From the NCBI GenBank assembly GCA_035640355.1, contig DASQWI010000009.1:124001-188000 (forward strand): DNA of 64,000 nucleotides, in the 5' to 3' direction. Source of the DNA: Actinomycetota bacterium. GTDB lineage: Bacteria; Actinomycetota; UBA4738; HRBIN12. Below are positions 39,706-47,786 of this stretch, one piece after another (positions within the stretch are counted from its first letter, which is position 1; each line of letters opens with the position of its first letter). Below the pieces are notes generated by a model. It was not told where the DNA came from. It worked only from the letters and a program-made list of their open reading frames with translations, and did not search any database. A program made the translations under genes and the position numbers.

Positions 39706-40344
39706 TCAGTCCTGCCAGAAGACGGACCGAGGCAGACGTTCGAGCTCGTCCGCGTCGGGCTCCCGCGTGGCGATGCGGAGCTCGAGCAGTTGCTCGACGC
39801 TGGCGCACGCCGAAATGGCAACCACCGTGTAGTACGTCGGCCAGTAGAGCTTCCGGCGACCCGTCCGCCACTCCTCGAGGAGACTGCGCGGCGACACCCA
39901 CCAAACGTCCGAGGCCTCGACGCCGTCGGCAACGGGGCGCAGCGCGTGGTCCGCGCGCGCTGCGAAGAATCGCGCGTCGAACCGCGTGGGGACCTGCGGC
40001 GGTGCGACCCAGTGCGCGACCTCGCGGAGCTGTTCCGCCTTCGGCGGAGAGGACGAGATGATTTCGAGGCCGAGTCCGTTCGCTTCCCGAAGGCCGCTCG
40101 AGGTCAGGGCGAGGCCGACCTCCTCGAGCAGCTCACGAACCGCGCACGCGCGGTCGACCTCGTCCGTCGATCCGAACCAGTCGTGCGACAGGCGGGCGTC
40201 GACGTCGTCGGTGGAGCCGCCGGGGAACGCGACGTATCCGGCGAGAAAACGGCTGCTCGAGCCGCGCTCGAGGACGAGCACCTCGAGCTCGCCGTCGCCG
40301 TCGCGCGCGACGATCGCCGATGCGGCCTTGCGCAAGGGTTTCAC
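39706..40344 (-). CDS. Nudix hydrolase
   Basis: 212 residues from GTG 40344, with GAGGA seven bases upstream; ATG 40368 would give 220. The Nudix box is spread over GGSTDDVDARLSHDWFGSTD and AVRELLEEVGL (REL-LEE-VGL present, with a longer loop than usual before it). The N-terminal strand AASAIVARDGDGELEVLVLERG fits the fold, and VWWVSPRSLLEEWRTG continues it. It probably cleaves a nucleoside-diphosphate or CoA derivative. It overlaps no gene but is six bases before the MBL start, so they are co-expressed. Confidence 0.85.
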   Translation of the reverse strand: MKPLRKAASAIVARDGDGELEVLVLERGSSSRFLAGYVAFPGGSTDDVDARLSHDWFGSTDEVDRACAVRELLEEVGLALTSSGLREANGLGLEIISSSPPKAEQLREVAHWVAPPQVPTRFDARFFAARADHALRPVADGVEASDVWWVSPRSLLEEWRTGRRKLYWPTYYTVVAISACASVEQLLELRIATREPDADELERLPRSVFWQD

Positions 40345-40451
40345 GCACGAATCCTCGCACGCGGTCATCCGGCCGACACCTCATCGTTCGGGCCCGCACA
40401 CCGGCCACATCGCTCGCTGCGCACCCCGCGCCCCCCGTACGCTTGGTGGCG

Positions 40452-41555
40452 ATGAGCAGCGACGTCGCCGAACGCATCCGCCGCCGCATCCTGGCCGACG
40501 GACCGATCACGTTCGCCGAGTTCATGGAGGAGGCCCTCTACGGCCGAGGCGGGTTCTACGATGCGACACCGATCGGGTCGAGCGGCCACTTCGTGACGAG
40601 CCCGCACGTGCATCCGGTCTTCTCGCGACTCGTCGGTGCGGCCCTCGAGCAGATCTGGGTGAACCTCGATCGGCCGATCCCTCTCCGCGTGGTCGAGGTA
40701 GGGGCTGGAGACGGAACCATGGCGCGAGAGATCGTCACCGGGTTCGAACGCGCCGCCATCGAGATCTCGTACGAGGCGGTCGAGGCGAGCACCGCCGCGC
40801 GGGAGGCCCTCTCCGCGATCACGCCGCACGTGGCCGGATCGATCGTGGAGATCGAGCCGCTCGATCCTGGTCTCGTCGTCGCAAACGAGTTGCTCGACAA
40901 CCTCCCGTTCCGTCGGATCCGCCAGCGGGGCGGTACGCCCGTCGAGATCCGAATCGCCGCCGACGGCGACGGGTTCGTCGAGGTCGAACAGCCGGTCGAG
41001 GACGAGCAGCTCAACGGGTTGTCACTCGGCGACGGCGAAGAAGCCGTCATCCCCACCGGAGCGCTCGGGTTCGTCGACGCGCTCGGAAGAACCATCCAAC
41101 GCGGCTACGCGCTGCTGATCGATTACGCCTCGACGGACACGGGAACGGAACGGGTTCACGGCTACCGAGATCATCGGGTTGTCGCCGACGTCCTCGACGC
41201 TCCCGGCTCTGCCGACATCACCGCCGGAGTCGACCTCGACGCGATATCACGGCGCGCTCGCGAGACGGGGCTCGTCGCGTTCGAGACGGTCTCACAGCGC
41301 GACGCGCTCACGGCGCTGGGCCTCGCCGACTGGCTCGGCGAGGAGCGCCGCTACCAGCAGGAGATGCTGGACTCGTCGAGCGGCGACGAAGCCGTTCGCG
41401 CGTGGGGAAGCCGAAGCCGCGCGCAACTGCTCGCAGATCCCGCCGGGCTCGGCCGCCTTCGCTGGCTGGTGATCGGGACCGCCGGTCTGGCCGAACCACC
41501 GTGGCTCTCACGAGCTCGGGAGAGCGGCGGGTCGCGATCCGACCCCGCTGTGTAG
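40452..41555 (+). CDS. MidA/NDUFAF7-type SAM-dependent methyltransferase
   Basis: 367 residues from ATG 40452. The family begins with a helix and the pattern ITFAEFMEEALYGRGGFYD, then IGSSGHFVTSPHVHPVFSRLVG, SAM motif VVEVGAGDGTMAREI, and VVANELLDNLPFRRI. In mitochondria NDUFAF7 methylates an arginine on the complex I 49-kDa subunit, whose bacterial equivalent is NuoD. A nuoD gene lies 540 bases downstream on the other strand, so the same target is a reasonable inference here. It is cytoplasmic. Confidence 0.88.
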   Translation: MSSDVAERIRRRILADGPITFAEFMEEALYGRGGFYDATPIGSSGHFVTSPHVHPVFSRLVGAALEQIWVNLDRPIPLRVVEVGAGDGTMAREIVTGFERAAIEISYEAVEASTAAREALSAITPHVAGSIVEIEPLDPGLVVANELLDNLPFRRIRQRGGTPVEIRIAADGDGFVEVEQPVEDEQLNGLSLGDGEEAVIPTGALGFVDALGRTIQRGYALLIDYASTDTGTERVHGYRDHRVVADVLDAPGSADITAGVDLDAISRRARETGLVAFETVSQRDALTALGLADWLGEERRYQQEMLDSSSGDEAVRAWGSRSRAQLLADPAGLGRLRWLVIGTAGLAEPPWLSRARESGGSRSDPAV

Positions 41556-41581
41556 ACCGCAGCGGAGCGGTCCCGGGAGGT

Positions 41582-42013
41582 TCAGCCGCGAGCCGTGGAC
41601 CGCTTCGAACGTGGGGAGGTCGCTCGCCTACGCGTGCGCTTTTCGCCGCTCGGACGCCGCTGCGGTCGCGCGGCTTGCTGGTCCAAGAAGCGCTCGATGA
41701 GGCCGCGAACGACGCCCGCCATCGAGAATCCCGCATCCGTCGACCATTGGCGGAGCCGTTCGTGCAGTTCGGGTGGGAGCCGAACCGGAAACATGGCCAC
41801 CGGCCCGGTCATCTCGATCGGGGGCGTCCCATGCGAGAACACCACGTCCGCCGGGATCGACGGCCCGGGGAGGCTTCGCGTAAAGGTGCCCGGCGGCGCG
41901 AACTCCGTCCCCTCCGGAACGCAGCGGAACAGCGCGATCAGAACCTGATCCTGCTCACGTTGGGGAAGCGATCGAACCGCCTTCAACAGAAGTTTCGCGG
42001 CGCGCTCCTCCAC
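41582..42013 (-). CDS. Ribbon-helix-helix-like small protein
   Basis: 143 residues from GTG 42013. Residues 75-115 read FPVRLPPELHERLRQWSTDA followed by GFSMAGVVRGLIERFLDQQ, which is a strand-helix-helix typical of CopG-like DNA-binding proteins. The front part contains an acidic-Pro linker and the end is very basic (RRPSGEKRTRRRATSPRSKRS). A regulatory role is likely; no toxin-like partner is next to it. It follows nuoD by 79 bases in the same direction. Confidence 0.75.
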   Translation of the reverse strand: MEERAAKLLLKAVRSLPQREQDQVLIALFRCVPEGTEFAPPGTFTRSLPGPSIPADVVFSHGTPPIEMTGPVAMFPVRLPPELHERLRQWSTDAGFSMAGVVRGLIERFLDQQAARPQRRPSGEKRTRRRATSPRSKRSTARG

Positions 42014-42092
42014 GGCGACCTCCTCGGCGAGATACCGGTGCGATATCGGTGAGCGATATCGTCCACGGGACGAGCCCCGAGTGCAAGAGGCG

Positions 42093-43283
42093 TCAGCGGT
42101 CGATGTCGCCGACGACGAAGAAGACCGAGCCGAGGATGGCGATCAGGTCGGGAACAAGGGTCCCGGGGAGCATCGCCGGCAGGACGGACACGTTCGAGAA
42201 CGATGCGGTACGCATCTTCAGGCGGTACGGCTCCACCTTTCCGTTCCCGACCATGTAGTACGCCATCATGCCGAGCGGGTTCTCCGTGCGGACGTACACC
42301 TCACCGTCGAGCTTCAGCGTCTTGGGGAGCTTCGCCGCCCGGAACTCGCCGGCGGGTAGCTTCTCCATGCACTGCTCGATGATGTTGCAGGACTGCCGCA
42401 TGCGCTGGGCCAGGACCCACAGACGGTCGTACGAGTCGCCGTTCCGGCCGATCGGGATGTCGAACTCGACCTCGTCGTACTTCTCGTACGGCTCGTCCTT
42501 GCGCGGGTCCATCGGCACGCCGGATGCCTGGAGCACGGGACCCGAGCAGCCGTAGGCGATCGCGACGTCCGGCGATAGCACGCCGATCCCCTTCGTCCTG
42601 GCGAAGACGATCTCGTTGCCCATGACGAGGTTGTCGAACTCGTCAAGCTTCTTCCGCACGTGCTTGAGCACCTCGGCCGACTGCTTCAGCCACCCGCGCG
42701 GAAGGTCGTCCTTCAGCCCGCCCGGTCGCACGAAGGAGAAGTGCATGCGCGCGCCTGTCGCGCTCTCCATCAACGCCTGGATCATCTCGCGCTCGATGAA
42801 CGCGTAGAAGATCGGCGTCATCGCGCCGAGCTCGAGCGGGTACGACCCCATGAACATCAGGTGGCTCAGGATGCGGTTCCACTCGGCGAGCATGGTGCGG
42901 ATCCACTTGGCACGGTCAGGAACCTCGACGCCAGCGAGCTTCTCGACCGCCATGATGAAGCCGAGCTCGTTGTTGAACGCCGACAGCCAGTCGTGCCGGT
43001 TCATCAGGACGAGCGTCTGCCGCGAATCGCGGTGCTCCGCGAGCTTCTCAGCGGCCCGGTGCATGTAGCCGATGACCGGCTCTGCTCGCGTGATCACCTC
43101 GCCGTCGAGCTCCAGGACGAGGCGCAGGACCCCGTGCGTGGCCGGGTGCTGCGGCCCGATGTTGAGGATCATCTCCTCGGTCCGAAGCCCGCCGGGCCCC
43201 ACGACTTCGATGTCGATGCCGCCGCCGCGGACCATCCAGTGTTCGCCGGCGGCGGTGAAGTGCGCGCGCTCTTCGGTGTCCAC
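42093..43283 (-). CDS. nuoD: NADH-quinone oxidoreductase subunit D
   Basis: 396 residues. It is the 49-kDa/NuoD subunit that helps form the quinone site: MILNIGPQHPATHGVLRLVLELDGE, HRAAEKLAEHRDSRQTLVLMNRHDWLSAFNNE, VRPGGLKDDLPRGW, YGCSGPVLQASGVPMDPRKD, EYVRTENPLG-like VYVRTENPLGMMAYY and final LIAILGSVFFVVGDIDR. No [NiFe]-hydrogenase cysteines are visible. None of the other complex I genes is adjacent, although they normally form one operon. GTG/ATG 43283 fits the family N-terminus. Confidence 0.92.
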   Translation of the reverse strand: MDTEERAHFTAAGEHWMVRGGGIDIEVVGPGGLRTEEMILNIGPQHPATHGVLRLVLELDGEVITRAEPVIGYMHRAAEKLAEHRDSRQTLVLMNRHDWLSAFNNELGFIMAVEKLAGVEVPDRAKWIRTMLAEWNRILSHLMFMGSYPLELGAMTPIFYAFIEREMIQALMESATGARMHFSFVRPGGLKDDLPRGWLKQSAEVLKHVRKKLDEFDNLVMGNEIVFARTKGIGVLSPDVAIAYGCSGPVLQASGVPMDPRKDEPYEKYDEVEFDIPIGRNGDSYDRLWVLAQRMRQSCNIIEQCMEKLPAGEFRAAKLPKTLKLDGEVYVRTENPLGMMAYYMVGNGKVEPYRLKMRTASFSNVSVLPAMLPGTLVPDLIAILGSVFFVVGDIDR

Positions 43284-43380
43284 CGCAGGCCATCCTACCG
43301 TCGCGTCGCGGAGCGTCGGCCGGGCATCGACGGGCCCGGCCTCGCGCAGGGGCTACGCTGAGGGAGACATGGCGAGGGCG

Positions 43381-43495
43381 GGGGTGCGGGGGCTCGAGAA
43401 GTGAGCGAGCGCCAGCGAGCGAACGTAGCCTCCGCGATAAGCGGGGTGCGGGGACTCGAGAAGTGAGCGAGCGCCAGCGAGCGAACGTAGCCCCC
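43381..43495 (+). repeat. 62-bp tandem direct repeat before selA
   Basis: GGGGTGCGGGGnCTCGAGAAGTGAGCG and the following ~27 bases occur at 43381-43433 and again at 43443-43495 with two mismatches, one unit apart (62 bases). Each copy contains GTGAGCGAGCGCCAGCGAGCG. The GTG in the second copy (43463) is in the selA frame; the first copy's GTG is not. The 43284-43498 gap otherwise shows no gene. Confidence 0.85.
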
Positions 43496-43498
43496 GTA

Positions 43499-44887
43499 AT
43501 GAGAGGCTCCGAGCCGCGACGGCGCATCCCGTCGGTCGACACGCTGCTCCGATCCGATCCGGCGCGACGCGCCAGCGAGTTGTTCGGCCGGGCAGTCGTG
43601 AAGCGTACGTTGACCCGGACGCTCGACGACGTCCGCGGCTCAGCCGAACGCGGTCTGCCCGTCCCGAGCGACGACGTGATCCTTGCGCGGGCGATCGGCC
43701 TTGCGTCGTTCGCGGCGAACGGCCTGTCGCCCGTGATCAACGCCACCGGCGTCGTCCTCCACACGGGGCTGGGTCGCTCGCCGCTGCCGGGGCCCGCGGC
43801 CAAGACGGCCGCGAAGGTCGCGACGGGGTACTCGGACCTCGAGCTCGATCGCGAAACGGGTGCGCGCGGACGCCGGAGCGGGAGAGCGGAGATCCTACTG
43901 ACCGCGCTGACGCGGGCCGAGGACGCGCTCGTCGTGAACAACGGCGCCGCCGCGATGTTGCTCGCGCTCTCCGCTCTTGCGCGGGGACGGCACGTGCTCG
44001 TCTCACGCGGCGAGCTGATCGAGATCGGCGGCGAGTTCCGGATCCCGGAGATCGTCGCAGCGTCGGGCGCGCGGATGGTCGAGGTGGGAACGACCAATCG
44101 AACGCGCGTGGACGACTTTCGCGCCGCGCTCTCCGACAAGACGGCGGCGATCCTCAAGGTCCATCCGAGCAACTACCGGGTGATCGGGTTCACGGCCGAG
44201 CCGACGGCGGGCGAGCTCGCGACACTCGCTCGAAAGGCCGAATTGCCGTTCGTGTACGACCTCGGATCGGGACTGCTCGAGGGCGTCCACGGGATTCCCC
44301 CGGGGGAGCCCAACGCCGTCGACGCGTTACGCGACGGCGCCGATCTCGTCCTTTTCTCCGGCGACAAGCTCCTCGGTGGTCCGCAGGCCGGCATCGTGCT
44401 CGGTCGGCCAGACCTCGTGACGAGGCTTCGCCGACATCCCATCGCGCGCGCGGTGCGCGTGGACAAGATGCAGGTCTCGGCGCTCGAGTCGGTGCTCGCG
44501 ATGTACGCGACCGAGCGTCGAGCGGACCTCCCACTGTGGAAGATGCTGCGAGAGCCCGCGGAGGCCATTCACCGCCGTGCCGAGAAGCTGGCACGCGCGC
44601 TCGACGGCGAGCTCTCCGGTGCGCACGTCACATCGTGTACCTCGGCGGTCGGCGGTGGGTCGCTTCCGGGATTCGCGATTCCGTCGTACGGCGTCGAGGT
44701 CCGCTCTCGCGACCCGAACGCGATGGCGGCACGGCTCCGAACGGGATCGCCTCCTGTGTTCTGCCGGGTCACGGAACGCGGCGTACTGTGCGACCTGCGG
44801 ACGGTCGACGACGAGCAGCTCCCAGATCTCGCGCGGGCGATCCAGTACGCGCGCGAGGGCGACGAGTTCGTCGACGACGACGGCTGA
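43499..44887 (+). CDS. selA: L-seryl-tRNA(Sec) selenium transferase
   Basis: 462 residues from ATG 43499, chosen because the upstream in-frame GTG 43463 lies inside a tandem repeat. IPSVDTLLRSDPARR is the family N-terminus. PVINATGVVLHTGLGRSPLP, VVNNGAAAMLLALSALA and GGEFRIPEIVAASGARMVEVGTTNRT are typical SelA blocks. Lys 290 in LVLFSGDKLLGGPQAG binds pyridoxal phosphate. The enzyme turns seryl-tRNA(Sec) into selenocysteyl-tRNA(Sec) using selenophosphate. SelB follows 36 bases on. SelD and tRNA-Sec are not in the window. Confidence 0.95.
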   Translation: MRGSEPRRRIPSVDTLLRSDPARRASELFGRAVVKRTLTRTLDDVRGSAERGLPVPSDDVILARAIGLASFAANGLSPVINATGVVLHTGLGRSPLPGPAAKTAAKVATGYSDLELDRETGARGRRSGRAEILLTALTRAEDALVVNNGAAAMLLALSALARGRHVLVSRGELIEIGGEFRIPEIVAASGARMVEVGTTNRTRVDDFRAALSDKTAAILKVHPSNYRVIGFTAEPTAGELATLARKAELPFVYDLGSGLLEGVHGIPPGEPNAVDALRDGADLVLFSGDKLLGGPQAGIVLGRPDLVTRLRRHPIARAVRVDKMQVSALESVLAMYATERRADLPLWKMLREPAEAIHRRAEKLARALDGELSGAHVTSCTSAVGGGSLPGFAIPSYGVEVRSRDPNAMAARLRTGSPPVFCRVTERGVLCDLRTVDDEQLPDLARAIQYAREGDEFVDDDG

Positions 44888-44923
44888 GCGATCGAAGCTC
44901 GGTTCGAGAGCGAGCAGCGCGCG

Positions 44924-46786
44924 ATGATCGATCGGGTCGAACCCCTCCAGGTCGTGGCGACCGCCGGGCACGTCGATCACGGCAAGTCGAGCCTCATCAC
45001 ACGCCTCACCGGTATCGACCCCGACCGGCTGGCCGAGGAGAAACGGCGGGGTCTCACGATCGATCTCGGTTTCGCCTGGGCCACGTTGCCTTCCGGCCGC
45101 GAGGTCGGCTTTGTCGACGTACCGGGGCACGAGCGGTTCGTGCGCACGATGCTCGCCGGCGTCGGCCCGGTTCGGCTGGTGCTGTTCGTTGTCGCCGCCG
45201 ACGAGGGTTGGCGACGACAGACCGAGGAGCACCTCGCCATCATCGACGTGCTCGGGGTCACGGGCGCGGTCGTGGCGCTGACCAAACGCGACCTCGTCGA
45301 CGCGGATCGCCTCGAGGACGCACGGATGGAAGTCATCGAACGCGTTCGCGGCTCGGCGCTCGAGGGCGCGACGGTCGTGTCGTGCTCGTCCGAAACCGGC
45401 GAGGGCGTGAACGAGCTCGTCGGCGCGCTCGACGACATGGTCGCGAACGCGTCAGCTCCGCCGACGGACGGGCGGACACGCCTGTTCGTCGATCGCGTCT
45501 TCCCGGTCGCCGGTGCGGGGACCGTCGTCACCGGAACGCTGACCGGCGGACCGCTGGCCGTCGGCGACGAGGCTGAGGTGTTGCCGACCGGTGTTCGCGC
45601 GCGTATCCGATCGCTGCAGACGCACAAGAGGCAGATCGAGGTGGCGAGGCCCGTTTCCCGCGTTGCGGTAAACCTGGCGGGGGTCGACCGCTCGCGGCTG
45701 ACGCGCGGCGACGTGCTGGCGCATCCCGAACGGTGGCACCCGACGAGCCTGATCGAGGCGAAGATCCGACCCGTGCGAGGCCTCGCGCACGAGCTCACCT
45801 CCCGAGGCGCGTTCTCGTTCCACGCCGGAGCTGCCGACCGTGACGCGAAACTGCATCTGTACGCCGTGAGGTCCGTACCAGACGACGGCGCGTTCGTGCG
45901 GATCTACCTGTCGGCGGCGGTGGTCCTGGACGTGCACGACCGGTTCGTTCTTCGCGAGTCGGGACGAAGCGAGACCGTGGCCGGCGGTGTCGTCCTCGAC
46001 ACGTTCCCGCCGCGCCGCGCCGGCGCCACGGCGATCGATCGCCTCACCGTTCGGGAGCAGGCGACGCGCGACGAGCTTGCCGAACTGCTCGTGTCCGAAC
46101 GCGGCGCGGTGCCGGTTGCCGATGTCCGCATCGTCGCCGGAACCGACCCGTCGGATATCGCGAACGCCCGTCGGGCCCGAGACTGGTGGGTGCACGATCG
46201 CGTCGCCCACGTCGTTCGCGACGGCGTGACGGCGGCGCTCACGGCGTTCCACGACGCGTCGCCCCACGCCGAGGGTCACGAGATGGCCGCCGTGCGACGC
46301 GACATCGTCGCCGCGCTGCGCCGCGCCGGTGCGCCGAGCGACGCGGAGCTCGCCGACGCGCTCCTCGCCCGTCTCGTCGACGACGGCACGATCGAACGAG
46401 CGGGTTCGCTGTTCCGTCTCCCCGGACGAACCTCAGGTATCGCGACGGAGGAGGTCGAAGCGGTGGCGCGCGCCGTCGCGGACGCCGAGCCGACGCCGCC
46501 GACGGTTGCCGAGCTTCAACAGCGGGGTTTTTCCAGCGACGCGATCGACGCCGCGGTTCGCCAGGGCGTGCTGGTCCGGATCGCGCCGGACCTCGTCCTC
46601 ACACGATCGATGGTGGACCGCGCGATCGAAGTCGTTCGCGAAGCCGGCGCCGAAGGTTCGACCGTGAGCAAGGTGCGCGAGCGCCTCGGCACGTCGCGCC
46701 GGTACGCCGTTCCGCTGATGGAGCATCTCGACAGGACGGGAGCCACGCGCCGATCCGGCGACCTGCGATTCGCGCGCGGGACGTAG
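44924..46786 (+). CDS. selB: Selenocysteine-specific elongation factor
   Basis: 620 residues. GTPase motifs are GHVDHGKSS (15-23), DVPGHERF and TKRDL. An EF-Tu-like domain 2/3 follows (GRTRLFVDRVFPVAGAGTVVTGTLTGG). The C-terminal 250 residues contain winged-helix repeats (ATRDELAELL, PSDAELADALLARLVDDGTIE, EGSTVSKVRERLGTSRRYAVPLMEHLD) that hold the SECIS hairpin. SelB delivers Sec-tRNA to in-frame UGA codons. It is in an operon with selA. Confidence 0.95.
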   Translation: MIDRVEPLQVVATAGHVDHGKSSLITRLTGIDPDRLAEEKRRGLTIDLGFAWATLPSGREVGFVDVPGHERFVRTMLAGVGPVRLVLFVVAADEGWRRQTEEHLAIIDVLGVTGAVVALTKRDLVDADRLEDARMEVIERVRGSALEGATVVSCSSETGEGVNELVGALDDMVANASAPPTDGRTRLFVDRVFPVAGAGTVVTGTLTGGPLAVGDEAEVLPTGVRARIRSLQTHKRQIEVARPVSRVAVNLAGVDRSRLTRGDVLAHPERWHPTSLIEAKIRPVRGLAHELTSRGAFSFHAGAADRDAKLHLYAVRSVPDDGAFVRIYLSAAVVLDVHDRFVLRESGRSETVAGGVVLDTFPPRRAGATAIDRLTVREQATRDELAELLVSERGAVPVADVRIVAGTDPSDIANARRARDWWVHDRVAHVVRDGVTAALTAFHDASPHAEGHEMAAVRRDIVAALRRAGAPSDAELADALLARLVDDGTIERAGSLFRLPGRTSGIATEEVEAVARAVADAEPTPPTVAELQQRGFSSDAIDAAVRQGVLVRIAPDLVLTRSMVDRAIEVVREAGAEGSTVSKVRERLGTSRRYAVPLMEHLDRTGATRRSGDLRFARGT

Positions 46787-46826
46787 CCTTTCGCTGCGCC
46801 GCACAACGCTCGCTTCGCTCGCTGTG

Positions 46827-47294
46827 CTACCCCCGTCCCCCCGCGACGCGTGCGATCAACGCGACCTCGACGGACGCCCCGAGCGGAAGCTCCGCCACAC
46901 CGACCGCCGCGCGAGCGTGCTTTCCGTCCTCGCCAAAGATCTCGACGAGCAGGTCGCTCGCCCCGTTCGCCACCTTCGGCTGATCGCCGAAGCCCGGGGC
47001 GGACGCGACGAACACGTCGAGCTTCACGATGCCCTTCACTCGATCGAGCGAACCGAGCTCCTGGCGCAACATGGCAAGCGCCTGGAGCGCGCACCGACGG
47101 GCCGCTTCCTGCCCCTGCTCGATGGACACCTCGGCTCCGAGCTTGCCGGTCGAGAGCACCTTGCCGTCCTCCATCGGGATCTGACCGGAGACGAACGCTT
47201 GGTCCCCCGACACCCGAACGGGGATGTACGACGCGAGAGGAGCGACAGGCGCCGGCAGCCGGATACCGAGGTTCGCCAAGAGCTCCTCGACCAC
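46827..47294 (-). CDS. RidA/YjgF-family protein
   Basis: 155 residues from GTG 47294. VRVSGDQAFVSGQIPMEDGKVLSTGKLGAEVS is the RidA opening; ALQALAMLRQELGSLDRVKGIVKLDVFVAS and LPLGASVEVALIARV follow. The usual Arg of active RidA enzymes (near the PRS motif) is not clearly present, so deaminase activity is uncertain. It is expected to be a cytoplasmic trimer. The stop overlaps a short GC repeat (46803-46836) after selB. Confidence 0.88.
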   Translation of the reverse strand: MVEELLANLGIRLPAPVAPLASYIPVRVSGDQAFVSGQIPMEDGKVLSTGKLGAEVSIEQGQEAARRCALQALAMLRQELGSLDRVKGIVKLDVFVASAPGFGDQPKVANGASDLLVEIFGEDGKHARAAVGVAELPLGASVEVALIARVAGGRG

Positions 47295-47398
47295 GGTTAC
47301 GAACGGCCCTCCGCGAACCTCACGTACGCCATCCTCGCAGAGCGCTCACCGATGCGCTCGCCTCGCGTCGGAGAGGTGACTGTCCGGACTTCGATGCC

Positions 47399-47677
47399 TC
47401 AGCCGGCGAGCGCGCGCCGCCTCACCAATTGTCTGCGTTCGAATTCGTTCAGGCCGCCCCAGATCCCGTGTGTCTCGCGGATCCGGATCGCGTACTCCAG
47501 GCAGACGTCGCGAACGGAGCACCGCGCGCAGATGGCCTTCGCCTTCGCCTCGCGCCCATCCTTCTCGTCGCGTTTCTCGAAGTAGTTCGGGGCGAAGAAC
47601 AGCGAGGCGTCCTCGCCACGGCACGCGGCGGCGAACTGCCATCCCCACGTCCAGTCCGCGTACATCCGTTCGGCCAC
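47399..47677 (-). CDS. WhiB-family iron-sulfur regulator
   Basis: 92 residues from GTG 47677, with AGGGGGAG upstream. The four cluster cysteines are Cys 19, 50, 53 and 59 (CRGEDASLF, CARCSVRDVC). RETHGIWGGLNEFER is the conserved Gly-Trp turn followed by a basic C-terminal end (RRQLVRRRALAG), which contacts DNA or the sigma factor. WhiB proteins occur only in actinobacteria and their phages. It binds the housekeeping sigma factor and controls transcription. Confidence 0.95.
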   Translation of the reverse strand: MAERMYADWTWGWQFAAACRGEDASLFFAPNYFEKRDEKDGREAKAKAICARCSVRDVCLEYAIRIRETHGIWGGLNEFERRQLVRRRALAG

Positions 47678-47786
47678 GCGGGCACTCCCCCTGGAGCGGG
47701 ACCTCGCGTCCCTCGAAAGATGGTTCGTATCTGGACGGCAACGGGATTCAGCAGCCCGGATGTTTCCGCCGCGTTGCGCCGAAACG

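Noticed and set aside
43401-43466. Short frame starting at GTG in the first repeat copy before selA
   Set aside because: It only exists because of the duplication and encodes no recognisable peptide.
46801-46836. Repeat-like CGCTCGCTTCGCTCGC after selB, resembling the units before selA
   Set aside because: Similarity to the selA leader repeat is only in short GC motifs and the potential hairpin is weak.
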